Assembly: GCA_030146745.1 (NCBI GenBank)
Contig: JASLBD010000221.1
Location: forward strand, 1-12,758
Length of the DNA: 12,758 nucleotides
Direction: 5' to 3'
Source: Allosphingosinicella sp.
GTDB lineage: Bacteria > Pseudomonadota > Alphaproteobacteria > Sphingomonadales > Sphingomonadaceae
Made by a program: the position numbers and the translations under genes. The first letter of the stretch is position 1, and each line of letters opens with the position of its first letter. Under the pieces are notes generated by a model that saw only the letters and a program-made list of their open reading frames with translations, had not been told where the DNA came from and did not search any database. This document shows, in pieces, positions 5,583 to 12,568 of this stretch.

Positions 5583-6424
5583 CCGGCGGAGGGCGCTTCG
5601 CCGGCGGCTGGAGCCGGCCCGGGCGGGGCGATGTCGCCGGAATGAGCGAACCTTGCCCTGGCTGCCGCGGAGAAGGTCCTGCCGACCGGGACCAGGGTCT
5701 TGTCGGTCAGGCGGAGGGAAAGCTTGTGCCCCTCCGTGCGCAGGCCCGCGACCGCGGCCTCGGCGACCCACCAGCGGCGATGGACCCGCGCTCCCAGCCT
5801 CGGGTCGAGCAAGGCCACCGCATCGGCCATCCGCATCAGGATCAGGGCGCTCCCCCCGGCGGCATGGACCCGAAGATAGTGATCCTCCGTCTCGAGAGCG
5901 ATTATGTCGCTGCCGATCCCCGGCGGCAGCCGGCTGAGCAAGGCGGGCGGGAAGGCGGCGGGAATCGCCGCTTTGTCCGATGCCGGGAGAGCCGGCGCGG
6001 GGCCGGGCGCCTCGGCGCCGTCGGCCGGGGCCGCGGTGGCCGCCGTCGCGCAGACGACCAGCAATTGAACGGCCGCGACGCACGCGAACAGGGCCGGCAG
6101 CTGCTGGGGCGTGTAGAAGCGCCCCGGCTGAACGAGCGACATGACCCAGGCGACGAGGAAGGTCATCGGCAAGGCGGAGACCAGGGCGAGGGCCGCGATC
6201 CGGAACGCGCCGGCGCGAAGCCGGGGCAGCGCCGCGTCCGCCGCGACCGCGGCCATCACGCCGGCCGCCGTCGTCCCCAGCCAGAATGCGTAGCGGGTCG
6301 CGGTCGGGAAGGCCGGATAGGTGCCGAAGGGGCCTGCCAGGCCGAGGAGCAGGCCCACCGCTATCGCAGCGACGAAAGGCCTCCATCTCCACCGGAAATG
6401 CCGTTGGCGCCGCGTGAACTGCAT
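5579..6424 (-). CDS. Membrane-anchored LytTR-family transcriptional regulator
   Basis: The 281-residue protein has four predicted membrane helices (about 16-33, 44-64, 74-97, 110-131), an alanine/proline-rich linker (132-165) and a C-terminal LytTR DNA-binding domain (about 166-260). The domain includes DIIALETEDHYLRVH, the MRMADAVALLDP segment, VHRRWWV and LSLRLTDKTLVPVGRTF. LytTR domains bind paired short direct repeats about two helical turns apart; membrane-linked forms are frequent in sphingomonads and may sense envelope signals. The start is ATG 6424; a GTG at 6433 is an in-frame alternative, and neither has a clear ribosome-binding site. A direct repeat with 21-bp period lies directly upstream, suggesting autoregulation. 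The gene is divergent from the small secreted protein at 6559 and its stop codon overlaps that of the helix-turn-helix gene. Confidence 0.88.
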   Translation of the reverse strand: MQFTRRQRHFRWRWRPFVAAIAVGLLLGLAGPFGTYPAFPTATRYAFWLGTTAAGVMAAVAADAALPRLRAGAFRIAALALVSALPMTFLVAWVMSLVQPGRFYTPQQLPALFACVAAVQLLVVCATAATAAPADGAEAPGPAPALPASDKAAIPAAFPPALLSRLPPGIGSDIIALETEDHYLRVHAAGGSALILMRMADAVALLDPRLGARVHRRWWVAEAAVAGLRTEGHKLSLRLTDKTLVPVGRTFSAAARARFAHSGDIAPPGPAPAAGEAPSAG

Positions 6425-6433
6425 GCTTCCCAC

Positions 6434-6464
6434 ATTGGCGAAAAACGTAAGGCTATTGGCGAAA
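6434..6464. promoter_or_regulatory. Candidate LytTR operator: decamer direct repeat, 21-bp period
   Basis: The decamer attggcgaaa occurs at 6434-6443 and 6455-6464, identical and in the same orientation, with 21 bp from start to start. Known LytTR regulators bind two direct repeats of about 9-10 bp with a spacer of about 11-13 bp, which is this geometry. It sits 10 bp upstream of the LytTR start codon in the divergent region shared with the secreted-protein gene, so it could control both. The sequence itself differs from the best known LytTR consensus; the assignment rests on spacing and position. Confidence 0.55.
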
Positions 6465-6558
6465 TCCCGGCTTGTCGATGCGGCTTCAGACAGGCGGATG
6501 GGACATTCCGCCGGCGCGATCCGCGCCCCTGAAGCTTGTCCGACATGGAGAGATGAAG

Positions 6559-7023
6559 ATGAAACGCTCGATCACTTTCGCCCTGGCCGCCGCCTTCGCC
6601 GCCCCTGCAGCTTTTGCCGCACAGCCCGCGATTTCGATCGCCGTGAACTGCGGCGCGGGAGCCGCCGCGGCGGGCGGCGAGGCCCCGAACCTCCACGGCA
6701 ATTGGGATTTCCTGTTCGACGCAGGGGGAACGCCCAATTTCGGGCTTCTGTCGATCGGCTTCATCGACGGCGCCTATGGCGGATCGCTGACTCCGGCGGC
6801 GACCGCGCCCGTCGTGGTGCGCAAGATCGTTCTGACCGGCAACCACATCCACATGGCCGTCGCCTCGCGCGAAGGCGATGTCCTGTTCGACGGCAGGCTC
6901 TCGGCCAAGGGCGACCGGATGTGCGGAACCGTAACCTATCACGACGGCCGCACCTTCCCCATGGCGGCGCAGAAGCGGCCTTCAACCTATCGGTCGCAGC
7001 CCCGGGCCCAGCGGGCGCGGTAG
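6559..7023 (+). CDS. Small secreted protein, beta-rich, unknown family
   Basis: The product has 154 residues. A GGAG site lies 8 nt before ATG 6559, whereas the ATG at 6553 is too close to it, so I choose 6559. MKRSITFALAAAFAAPAAFA is a clear signal peptide with likely cleavage after Ala20, so the mature protein is exported. The mature part alternates short hydrophobic strands with glycines (LHGNWDFLFDAGGTPNFGLL, GFIDGAYGGSLT, VRKIVLTGNHIHMAVASREG, LFDGRLSAKGDRMCGTVTYH), as in a small beta-barrel or lipocalin-like domain. Two cysteines (31 and 122) could form a disulfide. The tail is basic. I cannot name a family. The gene is divergent from the LytTR regulator and is the natural candidate for its target. 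Confidence 0.8.
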   Translation: MKRSITFALAAAFAAPAAFAAQPAISIAVNCGAGAAAAGGEAPNLHGNWDFLFDAGGTPNFGLLSIGFIDGAYGGSLTPAATAPVVVRKIVLTGNHIHMAVASREGDVLFDGRLSAKGDRMCGTVTYHDGRTFPMAAQKRPSTYRSQPRAQRAR

Positions 7024-7047
7024 CGGGCCGGCCGGCGGCCGGCCCGC
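7023..7047 (+). terminator. Perfect 11-bp GC hairpin after the secreted-protein gene
   Basis: GCGGGCCGGCC (7023-7033) pairs perfectly with GGCCGGCCCGC (7037-7047) around ggc, beginning at the last base of the TAG stop. No T-run follows, so this is a terminator-like hairpin without the classic tail. Confidence 0.55.
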
Positions 7048-7133
7048 ACCGGATCCTTTCGCCGCTCATGGGCGGCCCGGCTTGCCCGGCGCGCGGCGCT
7101 GGCCTAATCGGCTTGCGCAAGAGGGGACAGGCC

Positions 7134-7961
7134 ATGGCCAGATTGTCGATCACAACCGCCTGGAACGAGAGCGCCACGTTCCTGAAGCTCCATTTCGGGG
7201 CGCTGTTCACCATCGCGCTCGCCTTCGTCGCGATTCCCAACGTCGCCCTGCAGGCGCTCGGCCCGGCCGCCGCCGCGCCCGGCGAGACCCCCGAGCCGGG
7301 CCTTTGGCTTCTGCTCATGCCCATCGTCCTGGTCCTGAACGTCGCCGCCTCGCTCGCCATGTCGTCGCTGGCGCTCGGCCGGATGAACGTCGTCGGCGAG
7401 GCGATCGCCCACGGCTTCCGGCGCTGCCTGCCGATGCTCGGCGCGATCGCGATCCTGATGATCGCCATGCTGGTCGTCTTCGTGCCCCTGCTCATGCTGT
7501 CCGGCCTGACCCCGGACGATTTCGCCCGGCCGACGCCCGCCAAGGCCGGAAGGCTCCTGCTGGTCATGCTCGTCATCGCCGGAATCGGGCTGTTCTTCGC
7601 CGCCCGGCTGCTCCTCATGACCCCGGTCGCCGCCGCGGAAGCCGCCGGGCCGCTCGCCATCATCCGCCGGAGCTGGACCCTCACCGCCGGCCATTTCTGG
7701 AAGCTGCTCGGCTTCCTCCTCCTGATGCTGGTCGTCCTGCTGGTGGTGACGACGGTCGCCACCATCCTCCTCGGCCTAATCATCGGAGCGATCGCCGGGC
7801 CGCCTCAGCCCGGAACCACCGGCGGCTTCGTCCTCGCCCTCGTCGGCGCGCTGATCAACGCGGCCTTCGTCGTGGTGACGACGACCCTGATCGCCCGGAT
7901 CTACGTCCAGCTCTCCGGCGCGGGCCCGGCCGCGGCCGGAGGCGCGACCACCGGCAGCTGA
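7134..7961 (+). CDS. Six-helix membrane protein, GDPD membrane-domain-like
   Basis: The 275-residue integral membrane protein has about six hydrophobic segments (roughly 20-45, 56-80, 97-121, 139-165, 190-220, 228-255). The segment LAIIRRSWTLTAGHFWKLLG (about 173-193), before the fifth helix, is typical of the membrane domain found in glycerophosphoryl diester phosphodiesterases and of related stand-alone proteins. No catalytic phosphodiesterase domain is present, so an enzyme activity should not be assumed. ATG 7134 is preceded by GAGGGG at 7 nt; the frame is open far upstream but without signal. Its last 61 bp overlap the convergent GNAT gene. Confidence 0.82.
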   Translation: MARLSITTAWNESATFLKLHFGALFTIALAFVAIPNVALQALGPAAAAPGETPEPGLWLLLMPIVLVLNVAASLAMSSLALGRMNVVGEAIAHGFRRCLPMLGAIAILMIAMLVVFVPLLMLSGLTPDDFARPTPAKAGRLLLVMLVIAGIGLFFAARLLLMTPVAAAEAAGPLAIIRRSWTLTAGHFWKLLGFLLLMLVVLLVVTTVATILLGLIIGAIAGPPQPGTTGGFVLALVGALINAAFVVVTTTLIARIYVQLSGAGPAAAGGATTGS

Positions 7962-8509
7962 GGCGCCGAATCCGCCGGCAGCAGGCCGGCGAGGCGCGGG
8001 TCCGGAAAGCTTTCGAAGGCGCGCTTCACCGCGGTGAAGCCGGCGTTGAGATAGGCCTTGAGCGCGGCGGGATGGTCGAGCGTGCAGGTGTTGACCGACA
8101 CGCGCCCGACTCCGGAGCGCCAGGCGAGCGCCAAGGCCTGGGCGAGAAGCCAGGCGCCATGGCCCTTGCCGGCGAGCTCGGGGACGAGGCCGAGGAAGCG
8201 GATCAGGCACCGGCCGGAGGTGCGGAAGTCGAGCTCGATCATCCCGACCTCTATTCCCGCCCGGTCGACGACGGCGTGGACCTCGGCCATTTCGACGCGA
8301 AGGCGCTCGTCGTCCATGGCGAGCCGCGAATACCAGAGCCAGCGCGCGCCGACGCGCTGGAAGAGCAGGCGGTAGCGGGCGGGCTCCGGCGCGCGCCAGC
8401 GTTCGAGGCGCAGCGGCGAGGCGGGGAGGGGGCGCGGGCGGGGGCGCTCGCTCATCTCCAGGTAGGTGACGACGGCGCCGACATGGCCCGGGGGAAGGGG
8501 AATGAGCAT
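7901..8509 (-). CDS. GNAT-family N-acetyltransferase
   Basis: The 202-residue protein carries a GNAT fold. The strand VGMIELDFR (about 88-96) is followed by motif A, FLGLVPELAGKGHGAWLLAQ (about 105-124), with the AGKGHG acetyl-CoA pyrophosphate loop. Then comes GVGRVSVNTCTLDHPAALKAYLNAGF (133-158), the usual motif B with the asparagine/alanine-leucine/tyrosine pattern. It would transfer acetyl from acetyl-CoA to an amine; the substrate is unknown. ATG 8509 has an AGGG about 7 nt upstream. The proline/alanine-rich C-terminus lies over the end of the convergent membrane-protein gene. A hairpin separates it from the upstream DUF3618 gene, so it is probably its own transcription unit. Confidence 0.87.
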   Translation of the reverse strand: MLIPLPPGHVGAVVTYLEMSERPRPRPLPASPLRLERWRAPEPARYRLLFQRVGARWLWYSRLAMDDERLRVEMAEVHAVVDRAGIEVGMIELDFRTSGRCLIRFLGLVPELAGKGHGAWLLAQALALAWRSGVGRVSVNTCTLDHPAALKAYLNAGFTAVKRAFESFPDPRLAGLLPADSAPQLPVVAPPAAAGPAPESWT

Positions 8510-8587
8510 TCTGCGACCCTAGCCGAGCGGCGCAGGGTTGGTCACACGCAAACCCGCGAGGCGAGCTCGGGAGGAATGGACGTGGGT

Positions 8588-8619
8588 GAAGCCGGGCCGG
8601 CCCGGGGCGGCCCGGCTTC
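8588..8619 (-). terminator. Perfect 12-bp hairpin between the DUF3618 and GNAT genes
   Basis: GAAGCCGGGCCG (8588-8599) pairs perfectly with CGGCCCGGCTTC (8608-8619). It lies just past the stop of the DUF3618 gene (8626) and before the GNAT start. There is no U-tract, but its strength and position suggest that it ends the stress operon. Confidence 0.6.
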
Positions 8620-8625
8620 CCGTCG

Positions 8626-9573
8626 TCAGCGAGTCCCTTCGGGGAGCATGAAGGGCGTTTCCTGGCCCGAGCGGTTCTCGCCGCCGGGCTGGCCGCCGCC
8701 GGAGCCTTGAGGCGGCTGGCCTTCGGAGGATTGCTGGAGCTTCCGGTCCGCTTTGTCGAGCAGGTCGTCCTTCTTCTCCATCGCCTGCGATTTCAGCGCC
8801 TCCTTGCCGTCGTTCGCCATGTCGCGGGCCTTGCCGCCGATTGCGCCGAGCTTCTCCTGCTCGGTTCGGCTGACCGGGATGGCCGAGCCCAGGGCGGCGC
8901 CGACCGCCGCCGCGAGCATCCCGCCGACCAGCGGATTGCCGGCGAACATGTCCTGCGCGCGCTCGCCCGCCTGGCGGGCGGTCTGCCGCGCCTTCCGGCC
9001 ATAGTCCGATCCGGTCCGGCTCGCCGAGTCCGACCAGGCCCGGCGCTTCTCGCGGAACCTGTCGGTCATCTCGTCCAGCCGCTGGCGGAAGCTCCGGTCG
9101 TCCTCGTCGTGCCGCCGCTCGCACATCAGGAAGTTGGCGCGATGCTGGTCGCGGCGCCGCTGACAGGCCAGGGGATCCTCGTTCTCGATCGTCTCGAACG
9201 ACGACATGTGCATCACATAGTCGCGATGGTGGACGTCGGAATCGAAGGAATCGAAGCCGTCGTCCTCGAAGCCGCGCCCGCCTGCCTTCGACCTGCCCCT
9301 GGGCATGGAGGGGAATTTCGAATCTCTGTCGCTGACCAGCCAGATCGCTCCGGCGGCGATCAGGCCCAGCGCCATCGGATTGCGGCGCGCGCCGTCGATC
9401 AGATAATGCGCGTCGATCCCGCTTTCGTCGGCCTTGTCGAGCAGGGCGTTGAAGAGCTTCCTGGGGGTAAGCTGGTCGCCGATCCGGTCGACCGTCCGGC
9501 TCATCTCGTCCTGGGTGCGGCGGATGTCCCGCTCGATCGCGGCGGGATCGTCCTGGTTCATGGTGTCTGCCAT
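8626..9573 (-). CDS. DUF3618 domain protein, membrane-associated
   Basis: The 315-residue protein begins with the DUF3618 signature, AIERDIRRTQDEMSRTVDRI followed by GDQLTPRKL (about 12-40). A hydrophobic segment follows (about 66-81, NPMALGLIAAGAIWLVS), then a long charged region with many aspartate and arginine residues. A second glycine/alanine-rich hydrophobic segment (about 216-236, NPLVGGMLAAAVGAALGSAI) and a polar glycine/glutamine tail complete it. DUF3618 proteins commonly sit beside holin-like DUF1469 proteins in alphaproteobacteria; their job is not established, an envelope role is likely. GGAG lies 8 nt before ATG 9573. It starts 16 bp after the holin-like gene, so they are one operon. 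The middle section (about 95-210) is unlike any domain I know. Confidence 0.85.
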   Translation of the reverse strand: MADTMNQDDPAAIERDIRRTQDEMSRTVDRIGDQLTPRKLFNALLDKADESGIDAHYLIDGARRNPMALGLIAAGAIWLVSDRDSKFPSMPRGRSKAGGRGFEDDGFDSFDSDVHHRDYVMHMSSFETIENEDPLACQRRRDQHRANFLMCERRHDEDDRSFRQRLDEMTDRFREKRRAWSDSASRTGSDYGRKARQTARQAGERAQDMFAGNPLVGGMLAAAVGAALGSAIPVSRTEQEKLGAIGGKARDMANDGKEALKSQAMEKKDDLLDKADRKLQQSSEGQPPQGSGGGQPGGENRSGQETPFMLPEGTR

Positions 9574-9589
9574 TGTCTGTTCTCCGTTC

Positions 9590-10045
9590 TCAAAGGTCGC
9601 CGCGCACCGCGTCGGGGGTCCGTTGCAGGGTCCGCTGCGTGCGGTCGGGCGAAAGGTGGGTGGCGCTCATCTTGGCGGCGCCGCTTCGGTAGAGGCCGTA
9701 AGCCAGCCCGAGCGCGGCAATTCCGACGATCAGGGTGGCGAAGCCAAGATGCCCGACCAGGTCGGTGAGCAGATAGGCGACGCCCATCAGCAGCACGCCG
9801 AGGCCAGCGAGCCCGACCACGGCCGCTCCGGCCATCGCCCCGATCGCCGTCTTCAGCTCCTGGGTCGACTCGCGGATCTCGGCCTTGACCAGCGCCATCT
9901 GCTGTTCGGCGAGATGCGATCCCTGGCCGGCGAGCTGCTTGAGCAGGTCGACGACATTGTCGCCGCCGACCGCGCCATTGTCGCTCGCGGCGGGGCGGAT
10001 CACATGCGGTTCGGTGCCCGCGACCGGTTTGTCATGGACGATCAT
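9590..10045 (-). CDS. Holin-X-like (DUF1469-type) two-helix membrane protein
   Basis: The 151-residue protein has an amphipathic helix NVVDLLKQLAGQGSHLAEQQ (30-49) running on into MALVKAEIRESTQELKTA. Two membrane helices follow, at about 68-92 and 98-119, and a basic tail. The layout (QxxxLVKAEI, GxxxxGAGxxxLLxG, second hydrophobic helix) is that of the 'phage holin / holin superfamily III' proteins, which in alphaproteobacteria are usually chromosomal stress-associated proteins rather than lysis proteins. Its ATG overlaps the stop of the upstream gene (ATGA, 10042-10045), which suggests translational coupling. The absence of any endolysin supports a non-phage role. Confidence 0.85.
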   Translation of the reverse strand: MIVHDKPVAGTEPHVIRPAASDNGAVGGDNVVDLLKQLAGQGSHLAEQQMALVKAEIRESTQELKTAIGAMAGAAVVGLAGLGVLLMGVAYLLTDLVGHLGFATLIVGIAALGLAYGLYRSGAAKMSATHLSPDRTQRTLQRTPDAVRGDL

Positions 10046-10584
10046 GCGAACTCTCCCGGCGTATCGGCGCGAACTCCGGCCTCGGAGCCGGCGGAGCCGA
10101 AGGCGGGAGCGCCGGACTGGGACGCAGTGACCGTCTGGCCCTGGAACGTCTGGTCCCCGCCGTACGACCGGCTCCCGCCGGACTGACGGCCGCCCTGCTC
10201 CGCGCCGCCGGCCTTCAGCACCCGGGCGGCGGCGAAGCCGGCCGCGGCGCAGGCGGCGAGGAAGGTGCCGGGATTGTTGCGGGCGAAATCCTGCGCCTCG
10301 CTCATCAGCCGGCGCGAATCCTTCTCGTCGATCGAGTCGGCCAGGCGCTGGATCTGTTGCGCGCCCTGGCGGAACGCCGACTTGAGCCAGTCGGGGGCGC
10401 TCTCGTCCAATCCGTCGGCGGCCTGGCGAACCGCGCTCGACACCGATTGTGCCTGGTTGACGGCCGCCGCCTTGCGGTTGTCGACTTCGCTGTGGAGACG
10501 GTCGGCGGCTTTGGAGCCGAGTTGCTTCGCATCGGAACGAAGCTCGCTTCCGGTGCCGTCATTCGAGTTTGGCGGCTGTTGCAT
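10042..10584 (-). CDS. Stress-operon lead protein, single helix, nutrient-deprivation-like
   Basis: The 180-residue protein has a glutamine/asparagine-rich start, a long amphipathic region with DAKQLGSKAADRLHSEVDNR-like heptads (about 18-100), a hydrophobic segment NPGTFLAACAAAGFAAARVL (104-123), and a glycine/serine/glutamine-rich tail. This matches proteins labelled 'nutrient deprivation-induced protein' in related bacteria; I infer an envelope stress role, function unproven. I choose ATG 10584 because AGGAAAGG lies about 6 nt upstream. The frame continues to an ATG at 10770 that overlaps the stop of the response regulator, but that extension is encoded by a dispersed repeat (10714-10759) and crosses the promoter at 10621-10645. 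It is first gene of the three-gene operon with the holin-like and DUF3618 genes. Confidence 0.8.
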   Translation of the reverse strand: MQQPPNSNDGTGSELRSDAKQLGSKAADRLHSEVDNRKAAAVNQAQSVSSAVRQAADGLDESAPDWLKSAFRQGAQQIQRLADSIDEKDSRRLMSEAQDFARNNPGTFLAACAAAGFAAARVLKAGGAEQGGRQSGGSRSYGGDQTFQGQTVTASQSGAPAFGSAGSEAGVRADTPGEFA

Positions 10585-10620
10585 AATCTGCCTTTCCTGT
10601 TGTTTTAGGGTCACATAACC

Positions 10621-10645
10621 AACAGGAGGCGCCGGGGATCGTTCC
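10621..10645 (-). promoter_or_regulatory. Sigma-EcfG-type promoter of the stress operon
   Basis: On the minus strand GGAAC (10645-10641) is separated by exactly 17 bases from GTT (10623-10621). GGAAC-N16/17-(C)GTT is the known consensus of the alphaproteobacterial general-stress sigma factor EcfG. The site lies 37 bp upstream of ATG 10584, leaving room for a short leader with the AGGAAAGG site. It matches the consensus fully in -35 and in the GTT of -10. Confidence 0.75.
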
Positions 10646-10713
10646 GGATCGGGCGACAAAGAAACCGGGGGCCGGGCCGAGTTGCGGTTGGCTGAGGATC
10701 GCTTCGATCCAGG

Positions 10714-10759
10714 CTTGCCGTGCCGGCCTGTGCCGAGCACCCCGGAACCGAGTCCCGAT
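10714..10759. repeat. 46-bp dispersed repeat 'gccgtgccggcctgtgccg'
   Basis: The shared part gccgtgccggcctgtgccg plus gcac and cgagtcccg recurs at 12699-12743 in the same orientation with few differences. It lies between the response regulator and the stress operon. On the minus strand it codes GTGRHGKPG, the artificial N-terminal extension of the operon's first frame. Confidence 0.7.
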
Positions 10760-10766
10760 TTCTCGC

Positions 10767-11165
10767 TCATCCCTCCGAGGTGTGAACGGGCTGAACAATC
10801 GGAGCGGCTTGCCCCGTCCGAATCCTCCCGGCGATCGTTCGCACGGCCTCGGCGATCTGAGCGGGGACGAAGGGCTTGTCGATCACGATGAACCCGGGGC
10901 AGCGCTCACGTGCTTCCGAGCCTGTGCCGGTTATGAAGATCACGGGAATAGGGCCAGCCGCGCAGATGGCCTTCACGGCGTCGACGCCGTTGCCCGGCGC
11001 AAGGCCGACGTCCGCGGTGATGAGGTGCGGGCGGCGCCGGGAGGCGGCCGCCACGGCCTCGTCGAACGAGGAGGCGAGATCGAACGAAGTGCAGCCATTG
11101 TCCGCAAGCACATCCTGGATCGCCAGCGAGATGAAGGTTTCGTCCTCTATGATGAGCGCATGCAC
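10767..11165 (-). CDS. Single-domain response regulator
   Basis: The 132-residue protein is one receiver domain with no output domain. The acidic pocket is E7-D8 (IIEDET), the phosphoacceptor is D52 in LITADVG, the switch threonine is T79 in VIFITGTG, and the lysine is K97 in IDKPF; all are present. The segment PVIFITGTG is similar to the FAT-GUY motif of stress-response receivers such as SdrG, an inference. GTG 11165 is chosen because GGGAG precedes it by 7 nt and the alternative ATG at 11161 is out of frame. It is divergent from a HisKA_2 histidine kinase, its likely partner, and upstream of a sigma-EcfG-dependent operon. It would act as a phosphate relay or as a competitor in the PhyR pathway rather than as a DNA-binding protein. 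Confidence 0.9.
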   Translation of the reverse strand: MHALIIEDETFISLAIQDVLADNGCTSFDLASSFDEAVAAASRRRPHLITADVGLAPGNGVDAVKAICAAGPIPVIFITGTGSEARERCPGFIVIDKPFVPAQIAEAVRTIAGRIRTGQAAPIVQPVHTSEG

Positions 11166-11246
11166 GCCTGTTCTCCCATGGTGAGCGGGAGCATGTCGCG
11201 TCTCTCAGCCGCGAGGAGCCCAGAAGCGATCCAGCGGTAACCCACT

Positions 11247-11271
11247 AACAAACCTCGGGTCCGTTGGTTCA
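11247..11271 (-). promoter_or_regulatory. Near-consensus EcfG promoter for the response regulator
   Basis: On the minus strand TGAAC (11271-11267) is followed by 17 bases and GTT (11249-11247). This has one mismatch to GGAAC-N17-GTT. It lies about 80 bp upstream of GTG 11165 and back to back with the element serving the kinase at 11282-11306. Confidence 0.5.
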
Positions 11272-11281
11272 GATGTGCCGC

Positions 11282-11306
11282 CGAACCGGGGCCAATGATT
11301 TAGGTT
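11282..11306 (+). promoter_or_regulatory. Near-consensus EcfG promoter for the histidine kinase
   Basis: CGAAC (11282-11286) is followed by 17 bases and GTT (11304-11306), with one mismatch to the consensus -35. It is about 100 bp upstream of ATG 11409. The two divergent -35 elements form the inverted repeat ggttc/gaacc seen at 11266-11287. Confidence 0.5.
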
Positions 11307-11408
11307 AGGTCGCTGGTCCTTAACGTGTATGATGTGGCCACCACCGGTCCCCGCGTCGGCGTGCCGTGGCTGAGAGACTCGACATGCTCCCGCCGATGGA
11401 GCACCGCC

Positions 11409-12476
11409 ATGCAGCAGTTCGATAATCCCGTGGACGCCCAGACGCTGGCGCTGGCGATCGTCGATACCTTTCCCGAACCCTTCCTGGTGCTCGACGAGAC
11501 GCTTCGCGTGCTTGCCGCCAGTCGCTGCTTCTATGAAATATTCAAGGAGGCTCCCGAGGACGTCCACGGGCGCCTGCTCTACGAACTGGGTGGGGGGCAG
11601 TGGGATCTTCCCGCGTTGCGGGCGGGGCTGGAGACGGTGGTTCGCGACCACTCGTCGATGAAGGGGTTCGAGCTCGAGCAGGATTATCCGGAGCTGGGCC
11701 GACGAACGATGCTGCTCGACGCCCACCTTGTCCGCTGCGAGGAAAGCTCCAGCCGAACGATCCTGCTCGCCTTCAAGGATATCACGGAGCGGCGGGCGAT
11801 CGAGCGAGAGAAGCAGGCCTTGCTCGAACATACGGAGGAACTGCTCGCCCAGCACCAGACGCTGCTGCGCGAGATGGAGCATCGGATCGCCAACAGCCTC
11901 CAGATCATCGCCAGCATCCTTCTGCTGAAGGCGGGAGCGGTGGCGTCGGAGGAGACTCGCGACGAGCTTCGCGATGCGCACAAGAGGGTCATGTCGGTGG
12001 CGGCGGTGCAAAGCCATCTCCATGCCTCCGACGGGATCGACCATATCGACATCGGCGCCTATCTGACCAAATTGAGCGCGGGCCTGGCGACATCGATGAT
12101 CGGTCCGCACCAGGGGATCGAGATCGAGGTCGTCGCAGACCAAGGCACGCTCCAGACCAGCCATACGGTGAGCCTCGGCCTGATCGTCACCGAGTTGATC
12201 ATCAACGCCATCAAATACGCCTTTCCGACCGCCCGCGCAGGCGCCCGAATCGTCGTGCGGTTCGAGGTGGACGAGGCGGATTGGAAACTCAGCGTCTCCG
12301 ACAACGGCTGCGGGCGCACCGGCGCCACCGCGGCCCGATCGAGCGGACTGGGGACGGTGATCGTCGCGGCCCTGGCCAAGCAGCTGCAGGCACAGATCGA
12401 GGAGGTGTCGGGCCCGGCCGGCCTCAAGGTCGAAGTGACTCGCGCGACCTTCTCCCCCCGCCTGCCGCTGGCCTGA
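11409..12476 (+). CDS. PAS-HisKA_2 sensor histidine kinase
   Basis: The 355-residue protein has an N-terminal PAS domain (about 12-128, ending in the typical LLAFKDITERR) and a coiled linker (129-153). A HisKA_2-type dimerisation domain follows with LLREMEHRIANSLQ (152-165, His158 the phosphoacceptor). The C-terminal ATPase domain has the N-box TELIINAIKYAFP (261-273), the DNGCG motif (298-302) and GLGTVIV (313-319). There are no membrane helices, so it is a soluble sensor. HisKA_2 kinases often feed the PhyR/EcfG stress response in alphaproteobacteria. GGAG lies 7 nt before ATG 11409, which also begins the PAS homology. It is divergent from the receiver protein at 10767-11165, and both have EcfG-like promoters in the shared gap, suggesting a loop. 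The ligand is unknown. Confidence 0.92.
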   Translation: MQQFDNPVDAQTLALAIVDTFPEPFLVLDETLRVLAASRCFYEIFKEAPEDVHGRLLYELGGGQWDLPALRAGLETVVRDHSSMKGFELEQDYPELGRRTMLLDAHLVRCEESSSRTILLAFKDITERRAIEREKQALLEHTEELLAQHQTLLREMEHRIANSLQIIASILLLKAGAVASEETRDELRDAHKRVMSVAAVQSHLHASDGIDHIDIGAYLTKLSAGLATSMIGPHQGIEIEVVADQGTLQTSHTVSLGLIVTELIINAIKYAFPTARAGARIVVRFEVDEADWKLSVSDNGCGRTGATAARSSGLGTVIVAALAKQLQAQIEEVSGPAGLKVEVTRATFSPRLPLA

Positions 12477-12503
12477 CGATCGCGTGACCGGCGGCTGAGA
12501 CCG

Positions 12504-12523
12504 GGCAAGCCGCTTCGGCTGCC
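12504..12523 (+). terminator. Stem-loop after the histidine kinase
   Basis: The sequence ggcaagccgcttcggctgcc forms AGCCG-ctt-CGGCT extended by GGC/GCC with one bulged base. It lies 28 bp after the kinase stop. There is no T-run, so termination there is possible but unproven. Confidence 0.4.
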
Positions 12524-12568
12524 GGACTAGGCCGTTTCGACATTCGCCATAGCGCCGCCGCCCACAAG

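Noticed and set aside
4734..6392. 552-codon open frame on the minus strand
   Set aside because: It spans two well-supported genes (helix-turn-helix and LytTR) in other frames and is arginine/proline-rich without domains.
8519..9124. 201-codon minus-strand frame overlapping the DUF3618 gene
   Set aside because: It is an out-of-frame shadow of the DUF3618 gene with no domain and no ribosome-binding site.
10585..10770. Longer start (ATG 10770) for the first stress-operon gene, overlapping the receiver stop as ATGA
   Set aside because: The extension is encoded by a dispersed repeat, crosses the EcfG promoter, and ATG 10584 has a far better ribosome-binding site.
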